DNA from: Eleginops maclovinus
Lineage: Eukaryota; Chordata; Actinopteri; Perciformes; Eleginopidae
Assembly: GCF_036324505.1 (NCBI RefSeq)
Contig: NC_086355.1
Coordinates: 18,652,518 to 18,716,517, forward strand
Direction: 5' to 3'
DNA: 64,000 nucleotides
Position numbers and translations under genes: made by a program. This document shows positions 34,651 through 47,787 of the stretch, piece by piece. The notes beneath the pieces are model-generated. The model had not been told where the DNA came from. It searched no databases and saw nothing but the letters and a program-made list of their open reading frames with translations. Within the stretch, counting starts at the first letter, position 1. Each line of letters starts with the position of its first letter.

Positions 34651-37600
34651 CCCCCCTGAAGGTTTATTTAAAGTGTGAGAAGGGAAAAGAGCCCCGGACA
34701 TCAATCACACGGACGGACCTAAAATTCAAAGCGGCGCTTGAGGGAAAATCCCATAGGTTTTTATTTTATGGCAGGTTAACAAAAGGCGCAGAGTGTGACA
34801 TTTATTTCCCCCCTTATTTCTTTCCTTTCACGAATGAATGTGCTGCATGTACGTGTTTGTGTTAAACAATGGTGGAAATTCAGGAATGCGCCAAGCAGCT
34901 TGTTCGGACAGGAAGAGAGCTATATTCCTGAAGGAGGAGGCTTCCCTTCTACCTCTCTATCCAAAACATACTCACTCAAAAAAATGTGGAAAATCCAACA
35001 AATAAAAGAGAAACGAAACCAACTATAGTCTCAATTGTAACCAAAATACTACAACCAGACACATTTTAATTCTTTATATGAATCCGTGTCAGAAATGGAA
35101 GGGTGCATAGGGATAAGAATAAACTCAAGAATAAAAATAAAAATATCCCAAATGCTGCAACCCTGACACTTGCTTTGTTTTGACCTTGTGTGTCTGTTTG
35201 TCATGGCAGAATGTTATCCTGGAGACCCCTACTGTATACTACTGGAGAAGGTCCGATTATCTCTTTAGTTTTATTTCAACTCAAGTCTTTAATAAATCGT
35301 TAACGCATGGAATAAGCAATTTAAATGTAGCTAATTTCAGATTTTAAACTGTTAATTTATGCACTAACAATGTGTTTCAGTCAAATAGGCATACTTCAAA
35401 CATTTCCTACAGTTATACTACAAATGTTTACCCTTGTAATTTAAGGAAATACCACTGGTCTCACACAGACACGTTATTTATGATGCAAACAAATTCCGTT
35501 CGTTTTTTTTGGTTGGTAGGCCTGGCAATCATAGCCCCAAAACTATTCAGTGTCAAGGTGCATGGAAACTGCAGTTCTGATAACGAAGTTATTCAAAGCC
35601 CTTGGTTTAAACTTGGGGAAGGAGCAAAATTGTGTTCAGAAAAAAAATCTACTTCTCTAATCATTTAAAATCATTTCTTCCACGTGGCTTGCATTTGTTT
35701 TGTCCGGAGGTATAATTCAGCAGTAAATGACAGCTGTTTGGCAGGATAATTGATCCTTGTCTCATTATTAAGAGCTCCTTAATTACCGAATAGCTCTTAC
35801 AGACAGCTGGATGTGTATGTGGTAGTTCGTGGTCACTATGGTTACTGCTGCATGTCACTTGACTCTGAATAAATCCTGCTACTGACCCTGCCTTTGTTTT
35901 TTTAGAAAGGTGGGTCAGTAGTGGGCTGGGCTTTGTTTAAATTTCTTGTCATTTATCAAGCCTTCACTAGATTGTTGCCAAAGAAGACTTCCCATCTATA
36001 AGATCATCAGTACCCCCACCCCCCTCTACCACGAGTGCCTCGGTTCCCATGACGATAAGTGGCTGCTTCTGGATTTTCGCTCTCCGCTAGAATCAAGGCC
36101 AGTCGGCCAGGGAGAGGATCAATAGGAGTATTGTTGCGCTCGGGATGGCTTGTCTTTCCAGGAAGTTAGAGCTGCTGCAGGGGTCTGATCAATGACACTG
36201 ACAGAGAAACTGACAGAGGCCGAGTCATTCATTCAGAGGGAGGCAGGGGGGGGGGGGAGGCGGGGGCGTCTGGAGCAGGAAGCAGAGAGGGAGAGATGTA
36301 AAGAATGAGAAAATGCAGAGGAGAGATTTTATATAAGAGATTGTGTAAGAAAGTGATCCCGGATAATCCTGATTAGGCATCCACCAAAGGAACATGACGT
36401 ATGATGTAAGTTCACCAGCATTTTGGATGAATCAATGGGAATAAGAGCTGCACAAAAAATAACTTACTCTGATTAGTTTAACTGATTTTTGCAATTGAGA
36501 GATGATCGGTGTTATAAGAGGAAATGACTTTTTTGTACCTTTCACATTAAAAAAGATATTAAACACGATCATGGTGTGACATTTATTGAGGATCTGTACC
36601 AATCAAAGATTTTTTGCAAAGTCTTTAGAATACTATGACCTCTCTACAGCACTTAAAATGTAATTAATAAATTCAGAATATTTTCCAGAGTATTGCCCTT
36701 TCTGTGATTTGAATGTTGTTTGTTTTTTAAATAAATTGTCAAATAATTGTGCAGCCCTAGTTTTAAGTATTTAGATCCTTTAGTGAATTAAAAGTAATAA
36801 AGCCACACTGTGCCAATACTCGATTACAAGATAAATGAATGCTGTTCAAACCTTACTTAAGTAAGAGTCTGGAAGTATTTTAGGTTTAATATAGTCAGAG
36901 TGCAGTAAAATGTTGCCTGTCAATGTTTTACTATTATAAAGGAGGTTTCTGGGTTAATTTTAAGGCTGCATCATTGAGCATTTCAATATAGATGTTTAAG
37001 GTTTGGCACATTTGAACTTCTTAATACATTGTTGGTTAGTTTAAGCACTAGTTAAGAACAGCAATGCATCATATCCTATAAAGCTATTGTTAGTATTGTA
37101 ACATAGCGGTTCTCTGATAAATATGTATGCAAGAAAAAAGCCCCTGTTTTTCAGCATTGTCCAGCTGATCAAAAAAAAAGAAAATGTAGACTGAACTTAA
37201 GAATAGGAAGATTAAAGCATATAAAGCAACACTTCATACTTCAGGTTATTATACATTCCTGAAACCAACACATCTGGAGATACAAGGTCTACAGGGGTGA
37301 TTAGAAATTGTATTTTAGAATATAACTAAAGCTGTCATTAAAAGTCAACTAGTAAAAGAAAACAATAATTGGCAGAAAGTAGAAATACTCCGGTAAAGAA
37401 CAATACTTTAAGTTCAGCACTTAAGTTCAAGGTAAATGTACTTAGTTTTTTTTCCACCTCTGTATGGTTCACACAGCATCTGTAACAGGTGGAAACCGCA
37501 GAAAGAGCAGAAGAAGAGTGACAGGAAGTGAAAGAGATCCTCTCTCATCATCATCACCCCTCTCAAAATGAAACACAAAAATAACTTTATTGTGCAATCC

Positions 37601-38025
37601 CTGTGAAGCTGTATTTCTGTAGAAATATACTGTTACATAAACTTGTTCCCAGGCACACACTTTGACACTGACAGGATGTGATCTATCAGAGGGGGATGTA
37701 ATCAGAGGAATTGTGTTTTTTGACTCGCATAGGAAATTTCCCCTCCTCATTGTATCAGAATTAAACACACGCTGACAGACAAGGGGTGCGTCACAGTTTT
37801 AAAACATTTCCTATTATTACAGTAATGTGATTAAGCTGATTTCTGTCCAAAGTGACCTTCATTTAGACAAATAAACTAGTAAGATCTGTAATAAACTTGC
37901 AGGTATATTTGCTTTCTTTTTTAGAATGAAGTCCTTCTCATGTGGATAAATGCATCCTCTCATATATTTTGAGATTCCATTTGTTAAAACCTAAAAGTGA
38001 GATACTTTTGGAGAGCGGTACTTAC

Positions 38026-38163
38026 GCAGACTTTGAACGCCTGGACGGTGTTGTCCAGCAACAGTATGTTGCACACAACCTGTGTGTGCTGCCTGTCTCG
38101 CTCCAGCTCCGTCGCCCGGACATTGTAGGATCTGCCAGCAGGCAAGTGGAAGCGCGCGCTCAT
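38026..38163 (-). CDS. ptpn4: ptpn4 coding exon 1 (start codon, residues 1-46)
   Basis: Contains the initiator ATG at 38163-38161 and encodes MSARFHLPAGRSYNVRATEL followed by a stretch ending VQAFKVC. This is the N-terminal extension and first strand of FERM lobe F1. The exon proper begins at 38180 after the acceptor tttgcag, leaving 17 nt of 5' UTR (38164-38180). The start is chosen because it matches the family start and the context GTGATGA is acceptable. The donor is gtaagt at 38025-38020, phase 0. The longer open frame upstream of the ATG runs into the intron and is not coding. Confidence 0.95.
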
Positions 38164-38180
38164 CACGCTCCTACCAGGGT
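38164..38180 (-). other. ptpn4: ptpn4 5' UTR remnant in first coding exon
   Basis: Seventeen bases between the acceptor tttgcag and the ATG. This shows that transcription starts in at least one upstream non-coding exon. Mammalian PTPN4 likewise begins coding in its second exon (recalled knowledge). Confidence 0.75.
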
Positions 38181-39169
38181 CTGCAAACAACCAAACACAC
38201 AGGAGGAATGATGAGTGAGAGAAGCAAGAGGTCAAACAGAAAAAAAAGAGTACAAATAAAAGCATCATTGTGCCAGTCATTGAAATGTTGACATACGATA
38301 CAACCACTTAGGTGAGCTAAAGGGAGAAAAATCTGTCTCCAAAGAACACAATAAGCCAATGTACAGTACGCCATGATGTATTTTTCTACCCACTGCCTTA
38401 GAGAAGGGATCCACACAGCGGGGCAAGCCTGTACAAGCAGCAAAGAGCGACTGCTTCATGAGAAAAGAATGTCAATGAGTAGGCAAGCAGCAGATTCCCT
38501 ACCAGGGGACGTGGAAACTGTACAGCAGAACAGCACTAAATCACTCAAAAGCTACTATAAAATGAAATGAGGAAAAAATATTTGGAAGAGCTTAAAATGT
38601 TTCAATCCTCCATGTGTCATTATGTCAACATGTGATTGTTTTAATAAAAGGGAATTTCGCAAGTGAAAAGTGAATAAAACAAAAGAAAAAAGTATATCGG
38701 GTCGTGTCGGATGTGTTGTTTGATTTCAACTATTATACATGTTACACAATGGCAGTGAAAGAGTGGCTGATTCTGCTTTTCTGCTCATCAGTAGGAATAA
38801 ATAACAATTACTCAATCTGAAGCTGCTCCATTTACAACAAATCAAAGCCCCCTTTATTACTGAGACCACTTCTGACTGCTTTCCTTGTCTGGCCTGATTG
38901 TAAACCGGTCGCATGTGGCTCAAATCCAAGTTTACACAGATAAATAAAAATGGCCTCTATACTTTGCAGTATATCTTCATTCTGCAGCAAAAGAATGGAT
39001 AGTGACCTCTTGTTTATACTAAAATTGAATGTGACTCAACCTACATTTACAGATCGTATTTGAATATGCTAGGTATTAGCATTTCATGTTGGTTTTTGTA
39101 AACCAATTGTTATTTATTCTTTTTTTTTGGTATGGGTTATGAGGTAAAGACCATTTATAAGTGAGTTTT

Positions 39170-39372
39170 AGGGGTGCTGGTAGGCAAATTCTGTTACTCA
39201 TGGCCAGCTGGTCCCATCCGTTTCCAATATTTGTGCTAAGCTAAGCTAATAGGGTATTGGTGCTAGTTTCATATTTAGAGACCAAACATGAGAATGGTGT
39301 CCATCTTCTCATAAAAACCCCAGCAAGATAACCAATAAACATACTTCCCAAAATGTTCCTATTCCTTACAAA
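39170..39372. repeat. Probable dispersed fish repeat
   Basis: Contains gtgctaagctaagctaatag, agaatggtgtccatcttctc and ccaaaatgttcctattcctt. I recall this order of motifs from a repeat common in spiny-rayed fishes whose end reads AAGGAATAGTTC. Not proved from a second copy in this window. Confidence 0.5.
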
Positions 39373-40261
39373 TAATTAATGTTCAGTTATAAAGTTTATT
39401 ACGCAACTGTATGTGATTGTGTTCCGATTGGTATGTCGCTATGATTATAGCTGTCTGTCACTGCTAAAGTCTAAACTAAGATCCAATTTTTTCATGAAAT
39501 AAGCGAAGAGGAAACACTTTATGACAAAAAGCTGCATGATGTAAAGCCTCACCCGCCAGCTGTTTCTGTTTTTCTGTACTTGCAGCAGTGTTTTCAGTAT
39601 TTTGTTGGGTAACATATGTCGCTGCAGTGGGATTTGTGCCTTTCCTGTCCGCTTCCTACTTTTTCTTTTTTTTTTATTCTCTGGTGATCCGTCTTGACAG
39701 GACACATAATAACCCCACAAGGGTCATGGCCCCGTCATCAGGAGTTGCTGTATTTGTAACGATGGCTCTGTGTGAGCGTATTTGTGTGTGTATAGTATAT
39801 ATGGAGGGCCCTCAGCGTGTCTGAGCGGCTTGTCACTACACATCAGCTCAAACCCCTAGGACCACTGGCAGATGGTGTGCACACTGTGAACGCACATCTA
39901 AATGAATGTATGGCTGAGGCCTCTGACAGCAGCCTCGTCACCTACACACACTGACGCTCTACTCACACCAACAACAGGTGGATTTAATGTGCCCTGTGTG
40001 ACTGCATCTTACATTATGTTGTTTCTCACTCAACAATTTATGAAGGGGCAGGTTTAATGAAGGGGCAGAAAAATGTGGAAACTTTATAATTGTTTTAATA
40101 TCTATCCAAATAAATAGTAAATAACCGTTTTATCATAACGATTTTTTAGTCTTTTGCGAGCCTTTCAAAACGTTTTTTTCGGAAGTCAGCAACAGGGACA
40201 GACATTCATACAGAAGCAGCGGCTACCTACGCAGGGAGACTAACATTCACACACACACACA

Positions 40262-40411
40262 CACACTCACACATCAACGGTCATGCCAATCGGAAGCACT
40301 TTGGGGTAGGGAATCTTGCCTAACGACATGTTGACTTCAGGGGCTGGGGATCGAATAGCTGACCTGCCAATTCGTAGATGACCGCTCAACCTCCTGAGCT
40401 ACAGCCACCAA
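40262..40411 (-). mobile_element. tRNA-derived SINE, minus strand
   Basis: Read on the minus strand: gtggctgtagctcaggaggt (A box region), then ctattcgatccccagcc (B box region), then the body catgtcgttaggcaagattc and ccccaaagtgcttcc. This parallels the copy at 27925. Not a functional tRNA gene because the body runs on and the cloverleaf is incomplete. Confidence 0.78.
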
Positions 40412-41134
40412 AGACTGATAGTCCTCATTATACATTTTTGAAGTGCATGACAACACTATCAACATATTTACAATTTTATAGGGGAAATACTAAGTTCTAG
40501 GGCTGTATGATATTTGAAAAAACTGACATGGTCATAAAAGAAATACTGGAATTGTCACAAGATGATGTAAACATCAGGCTTTCTGTAGCTGATCTATTTC
40601 CATATGTGACCTTGTGTATCTCACTCAAACCAAATATTCTGACCAGATCTTGTTTCTGGTTCATGTTCAGGTTCTGGTTGACGACAAGTATGGCCTGCTT
40701 TGGTTTCTGATACATTTATCAAAAAAGATGGTGATTGGCGGCTCACTGTTCATACAGATTACACTTAATAGCATCACATTGTGTATACAAGAAGTCTTAA
40801 TAGTCAATTTTATCAAGCAGCTCAAAGTATAAGTCAAGGGAAAAAGTATTTAAGGGCCCAACAACGTCATGTGACAAAGAAGTTCTAGTACCAGCGTTTT
40901 GGTTTTTTTGCTTTACACCCGACACACTTGCTGGGGGCTTGATAACAGCTATAGCTTGTAATATCCAACCAGGCGTGGTGAGATCAATTCTACAGTCGGC
41001 CAACAGAACAAGCGCACACACACACACACAAATTCAGTCACACGTATACCGATACATGCAGTGATTCCAGCCGCAGCACTGTCAGCCTGGAAAACAGAGC
41101 GAATGGCAAGATGAGCACAGACCTCACACCAGGC

Positions 41135-41325
41135 GGAAGGAAGGAAGGAAGGCAGGAAGGAAGGAAGGCAGGAAGGAAGGAAGGAAGGAAGGAAGGAAGG
41201 AAGGAAGGAAGGAAGGAAGGAAGGAAGGAAGGAAGGAAGGAAGGAAGGAAGGAAGGAAGGAAGGAAGGAAGGAAGGAAGGAAGGAAGGAAGGAAGGAAGG
41301 AAGGAAGGAAGGAAGGAAGGAAGGA
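41135..41325. repeat. (GGAA)47 microsatellite
   Basis: 191 bp of GGAA units with two GGCA interruptions near the left end, about 3 kb upstream of ptpn4 coding exon 1. The open frames of Arg-Lys-Glu-Gly or Phe-Leu-Pro-Ser repeats read from it are artefacts. Confidence 0.98.
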
Positions 41326-43671
41326 GGGATGTCTTGTGTCACAGGCTCTCAGTGTGGAACTACAGGCTACAGGATACATAGATGATGAAGTCCAACACAG
41401 ACTCTCTCTCCACAGGCTGCCTCACATTCCCCGCTCTCTTCCTGTCCCAACATTTCTCTCTTCCATCCGGCTGAAGGCAATTTAAAGACCGCTGACTGTA
41501 CTGGATCATTCCAGTAGTGTGCAACCATTACATCCCAATTACCCCCTCATGTAGGTGACTTAAAATGACCTGAATTCTCAAAATAATGTGCACATTAGCA
41601 TCATTTGAATGGATTTTCTGATTTCTGTACATAGTGAATATTTGTAACATTTCTAAGATTCTAATCGATTCGCAACCTTCCTAACATAGATAATACTTTG
41701 TTTGTTTCTACAAAAGAAACCTAGATACCTGTCCCCAGCACTCGTGTCTACTTAGAATTTATATTTTATGTTTGCCCTGCTTTGTGTTTCATCACTTTCA
41801 GAGTATTTATTAAGTTCTACTGTGTCCATGGGTGTCGTGAAAGGTGTTTCCAAATACATTTATTATTAATCAAAATTGTCTCAGGCAAACAAATTAGGAT
41901 TGTTGTGTAAACATTACAAAAATACCAGTTTTACAGTATTATTTATTGTATAGTTTGTATTTTAAAAAGTCCCGCCTCTGAGAAACTAAAAAGGCAGTCA
42001 GCCGAAGCCTTCAACGTTATTTATGAAACAGGAAGCACTTGGTTTTTTCTGTTAACCTTGAAATTGAACTGAATTTGAGAAATACAATAATCGTTAGTTT
42101 AAAAAATGTATTTGTGTTAGTTTTGAATGAATAAATGTAACCTTTTGGCTAAAGTTTGCCATCCTTGTTTACTATTGCAATCACTTTTTCAAATATGAAA
42201 ACTCTCTAATCTTATGAACACTTTACTGAGCTTTCATGCAATAACGTGCCTCACAGGCTTTATTTAGCAGACAACTGACTGGGTTGATTCTGAAATTGGA
42301 CTCCCTATGTACTTAATTGAGAATTGTATTAAATCGAGAGTCTTTTTTAATCTATAGGATCAAATCAAATTTCCCTCCCATTGAAGTATATTGTGACATT
42401 TGATTGAAAATAGCCAAAGCTTGTTTGTTTTCTAATCCTGAAGCAAAGGCATGCAGTAATCGAGCAAATACAATTTAACGTTGAATTATATTACATTTTG
42501 ATTAATCTGCTTTTGTGTAATCAGTTCTTTGCTCTGCTCGTCTATATCCTAATGCCATTGTTTCCTCATTTAGCTTCCCTGCTTTTCTGGATTATTTTTG
42601 GGTCTGTCCTGCTCTATTGCATCCCCTACCCTATTCTATTGTATCATTTCCTATTCCGCATCCATTCTGTTCTCCATGTTCCATCGTTTTCTGCTCTGCT
42701 GTGTTTCTTTTCAGTTTTGCTCTGCTGAGCTGGACAGGGCAGCCGCTCTCCCCTGAGAGAAGCCTCCGGAACTCCGGAAGCACGCTACCATTATTGCTTC
42801 CTGTAGTCAGCAGAGCTTACAAACAGGCAGGAGTTTATGTGTGTGTATGTGTGTGTGAGTCTTGACCCTACAGCTTCCCTCAGTGGTGGCCTGCTCTGAG
42901 CTTATTGCAAACACAGACGGTTCTGGAGCCTTCCCGTCTGTACACAGGAATACACGCCCTATATATATGAACACATCCGCTGAAACAAACTAAAATACGG
43001 AAAAACGGAAACACACAAAGGTTATCTAACATCAAAATGAGGTTATGTATGGCTTTCTGAATCAGGACACACAAACAAACACAAGGCACAATAAAAGTTT
43101 TCCAAACATTTACCTAATGAACTCTGATTCTCCCCGCAATATTCCTTATTTATACAAACGGAATAAAAGTCTTCAAAAGGAACATTTGCAAAGCAGCCAA
43201 ACATCCGGTCCCAGTTTGAATATGGGACACTGAATGAACTTCATATGCCCCTTACAATTGTATTTATTCTCCCAATTTCTTCAAAAGATGTGCTATGTAT
43301 GGCTTTTCTGTCCCTTTGTGGTGCTGAAAAACAATCGAAATAATAGGCAAGGAGTTAGGAATCCCAAAGGAATTACACATCAGCGCTCCCTAGTGCTTCA
43401 TATGGCGGAAAGTAGGCCACAGACCAACAGGTGGTCAATTACAGATGTGTGCCATTGTGTGTGCGTAGACAGCTTGTGACTGCTGTAAGCTCTGATAATA
43501 AACGATTGAAAAAAAACTCCTTTAAAGCCCTCGTAGATCTTTCTGTCTTTCTGCGTATGATATTTAAATGAGAACATATGAATGAAACATGCAATACACA
43601 CGGAATTAACGTCTGCATTTTCATGGCACCACCTGATATGACCCAATGTGATATAAAACACAAAGATGTAT

Positions 43672-43937
43672 GGTTGATGCAAATGCCAATACATGTTCGT
43701 AGACTGCAAGAAAAAACAACGACTCATCCTTTTTCTACCCTCAATACAGTGCAGGAATGAGTCCTAAAACCTGGAAATGTATTAGCATTTTACCCCCTTT
43801 GGTTCTGTATATACCATAATTGTGGATGTCTAAAGCTTAGTCACTTAAAAGTCTCTTAGCCATCTTAAAATCTACAGTTGGTAACAAGTAACAAAATCTT
43901 TGAGCACTGGGAAAAGCGCTATAAAAATATTATGTAG

Positions 43938-43970
<33 letters not shown>

Positions 43971-44260
43971 AATAACAAAATCTGAATAGTCATAAAGCCT
44001 TACACTAGCAGCCTTTAGCTTAGCGGTGGTGACAAGCAGCCATGTGACTGTAGTTTGTTTATAGTCGCTGACGTTAGCATTTTACTTTTAGTTATAGCAT
44101 TATGCTTCAAATGTCATAAAAAAATGTGTTATGTTAAAGTTTTATAGGGAGATTATCATGCTGAACAAAACGTGTAAGTATCATAAAGGTGGTGAAGATT
44201 TAGTTTCGTGCAATATTCCAAAATCCAATTGAAAAATTAGATCACTTTCTGAAGAGGGAC
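43672..44260 (+). repeat. Dispersed repeat copy (gactcatcctttttctaccc family)
   Basis: Shares ordered blocks with 53950-54480: gactcatcctttttctaccc, tcaatacagtgcaggaatga, ttgtggatgtctaaagctta and catgctgaacaaaac. A further partial copy is at about 21425-21810. Class not determined. Confidence 0.75.
43900..43973 (+). mobile_element. Short 5'-truncated retroposon with (ATT)n tail
   Basis: Seventy-four bases beginning ttgagcactgggaaaagcgc and ending in ATT repeats, flanked on both sides by AACAAAATCT (43890-43899 and 43974-43983). The 10-bp duplication and simple tail show target-primed insertion. It is nested in a copy of the dispersed repeat at 43672-44260. Confidence 0.88.
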
Positions 44261-44538
44261 CCATTGCTATGCTAACATCCCGGTCTGCATGCCTACACAT
44301 CACTCTTTAGACCCTATACCACTCATTGAACTTCATCCCTCTTTCCCTCAAAATATTTGACGTCACACCCTTTTTTTTGTTCCTCAACCGGCCATACTCC
44401 TCCTCCCACATCCGCCCCCCCACCCCCCACCCCCAATGATCTCCTTTACTCTACTTATTTGATGTAGGGCAACAACAGCGGCAGACAGAGTGCTGTTTCA
44501 TGTAACTGACAGACTCAAACAAAGCATTTAAAATGTGT

Positions 44539-44657
<119 letters not shown>

Positions 44658-46706
44658 TGCCAGGGAAGTTGCAGCTTAAGGAATGTGAGCAGTAAATGAC
44701 CCTTGACCTCCTTCAGGGATAGCCATATGTGGTCCCGGCTCATGGTAAAGTCATACAGTGCAGCTTGTAATCGGATTGCTGAAGTTTCTGACAAGGAGGA
44801 AGTAGATTTTTCTCAGAATTAATTACAAAGTGTGGATTTTTATGGTGATGTTGCTGTGAAAATGTTTGTCTTGGTATATGACATGCATAAAAATGGACTG
44901 AAATAGCAGTCAAGTAAAATAAAAATAAGAGGTTATGAGTAATTTGCAGTCCTTTTATTCTCACACTTCCACCATTGTAAAATCGAAAGTGTACAGATAA
45001 CATGCCTTATCTAAAAAAAACTAGCAATTGGCATTACAGTAATTACTCCAAACTTGCATTTGAATCATCAATTGGAGGTACATTTCAAGCAACACCCTCG
45101 ATTTCCATTCAGTGGTTTAGAAAGTGTGGTTCAAATTTTAAAAAGGGCTCGCGTAAATAACTCAATAGTGCTGATTATTATGAGAGGAGAATGTCAAGCC
45201 AGGTTTCATCACAATTTTTAAATAAAAAGTTGCAAACGTCTGCAAACCTCTGCTTGAACTGCACTGAACCCTTATGGAATAATCCTCTTCAAGTGCATGA
45301 TTGAAAAGCCTGAGTCAGCCAGCCCGACTGCATTGATTAGACAAAAACAAGACGATCCAATTCAGTTCTCCCCTGCTCACATTCCTTTACATCATTTCAA
45401 CGTAATAAAAATGTGCGAAGACGGTGAATGGGAAAGCAGTAACTTCATTTATTTTGTGAGCTCAACCTGAAAAACAGCCAAACCACAGACTTTAAACAAC
45501 AACAAGACACGTAGGCGTTCAAGCTAGTCTCTCCTTATCTGCAAACATGGCAGTGTGTCATATTTGATACAACATTTAAAGACACTTTGACATTGTTATT
45601 TGACTGCAAGAAGGAGTGTTTTGTGGTTTCAGCTCCATTAGAGCGACACAAATGTTTAAAAAAACATGCACATTAATGGGGAAATCTGCAACATGAGAAA
45701 AGGAAGTTGTGTGTCAGTTTGTCCTATGTGAAACTGCAGCTTCTGTCATTTTTATTTTGCAATTGTTTCCATTTCTGTTAAAATGTTCTCTAGTCTTGGC
45801 ATTATTCTACAATAAATGTCAAGAATAACTTTGTTATGCTACTCAAATTAAATTATTAGAACTTTTGTTAGCTAAGGTTTATTTGTAACGCAACCTTCCC
45901 AACCGAGCCCCCAGCTCGATCACTAATTATATCAATATGAAATATCACATTTGTATTATTTATTTGCTGGTTAAGTTGAGAACTGGTTGATAAGAGCTTT
46001 GAATTGTTATTCTCAATAGATGTTCAGAGCTGCAGTTTAGAAAAAAACTAACCACAAAGTTTCCTGTGGTATTTACAGAGGCCCGACGCCACTGCAAGTA
46101 AAATATACCCATAGCAAACATTATATAAATGAATGCAGCACAAGTCAAACTAGGTGAGTCAATCAGTAGGATTAAGGTTAGATTACAGTTGGGCGATATT
46201 GATCACAACATGTTGTTATTTTAGTGGTTTTCTGTGGAGAAATGCCTTCAAAAACATGAAAATGACTTAAAGTATTTGTGTCATGTTTTTTTTTTACCAA
46301 AGTTCATAATATTGTGATCATCAAGTACTCTTTGGTTGTTTACTGGCCTAAACCAAATTTATTTTTTTTCAAATTCAAAGCTACTATTGAGGTTTTTGAA
46401 AGAAGCGTATTTTTTAGGTATTTTTCACCCTAAAAGTATGAGGAATCTTTTCATCGACTGTTCTGACTAATATGCCTCTCATTTGCCTCAACATAAATAC
46501 ATGTGTGGTTATACAAATGTGATTTATTTACTTATGATAGCAGTGTAGCCTCAACTCATCTGCAAGTGTGGAGATATACTAGGTGTAAACAGAACTAAAA
46601 GACATTAAATAATGCTGATTCAGAATGTGATTTGTACTGTAATGAATAAAGCTTCCAAATGTACAACTTTTAAGTGAAGCCCTATTTTTTTACACCAGAC
46701 ATTTAA

Positions 46707-47061
46707 GCTGTGTCTCAATTCAGATACTTTCCGAAGTACAGGCTATCGAGCTGCCTATCTTAGCTGGCTATCTAGCTGGCTATCCTAGCTGGCTATCTAG
46801 CTATAGCTCACAGTAGCAAATCGTAACATACTGTCAAATAACGCATACAATTAACAATGGTTTATTGGACATCATTATAGTGGTACGTTTATTAAATATA
46901 AGAAAAAAACACATCGCGACCGGATGTTCCATACTGTTACGTATGAGTGCAACATCAGGATATTCATTGTGCACTGCATTCCGCCATACTAAGTATTTGG
47001 TTGCACTTATAGACTCAAAATAGCAAGTCTAAGTACAAAGGTATTCAAATTGAAACACAGC
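46707..47061. mobile_element. MITE, 355 bp, ends GCTGTGTYTCAATT
   Basis: Left end GCTGTGTCTCAATTCAGATA; right end, reversed, GCTGTGTTTCAATTTGAATA. A local tandem of agctggctatc units lies inside at about 46743-46808. TTAA lies at or one base from each edge, so the target duplication is uncertain. No coding capacity. Confidence 0.75.
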
Positions 47062-47487
47062 ATTAAACATGTCAGAGCAGTAAAAGCCCAGGTGGAACTA
47101 ATAACATTAACAAAGGCCCAGCAGTGCAGTGCAGTGGTTAATGAAGTTATTAGTTACACCTGTGTCTGACAAGGAAACACTTCTCGGGGAAAAAAGGTTG
47201 ACATTTCCAGGGATGTAAAAGGATATCTGCCTGTAGTATAACTTGTCCAGACAATTACACATTTTTGGACCCAACCCTAACCCTAATTTTCTGAAATTCT
47301 AAGATTTGATATCAGCTGTCAGATGTCATTTTGACTGGATGAGAACATGAGAGAAGTCCAACACGATGTTTTTTAATAATGGCTTCCCTTTTTCCTTGTC
47401 TTTCCCTCTTATCTCCTCCTGTCTTTAACAGTTATTATGGCCTGTGAGGCCATTATGCAAATTACAGTCATCAGTGCCAGGGAGAAG

Positions 47488-47787
<300 letters not shown>

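Larger units (their letters stand above)
28815..38025 (-). other. ptpn4 intron 1-2 of the coding region
   Basis: Intron of 9211 nt. It holds a MITE copy (30006-30478), a (TG)n tract (31587-31719), a GA-rich block followed by a three-unit diverged tandem repeat (33901-34650) and a G-rich segment near 36240-36270. The remaining sequence, about 34700-36000 and 36300-38020, shows no recognisable feature. Confidence 0.75.
38181..41134. other. Upstream of ptpn4 coding exon 1
   Basis: Non-coding sequence, probably intron. It contains a dispersed-repeat stretch at about 39170-39370 and a SINE on the minus strand at about 40262-40411. No exon recognised. Confidence 0.6.

Noticed and set aside
40345..40411. 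Functional tRNA gene on the minus strand
   Set aside because: A- and B-box-like parts are present, but the cloverleaf is not complete and a SINE body follows; a second copy with the same body is at 27925.
41038..41485. Open frames with Gly-Arg-Lys-Glu or Phe-Leu-Pro-Ser repeats
   Set aside because: They are produced by the (GGAA)n microsatellite and have no family match.
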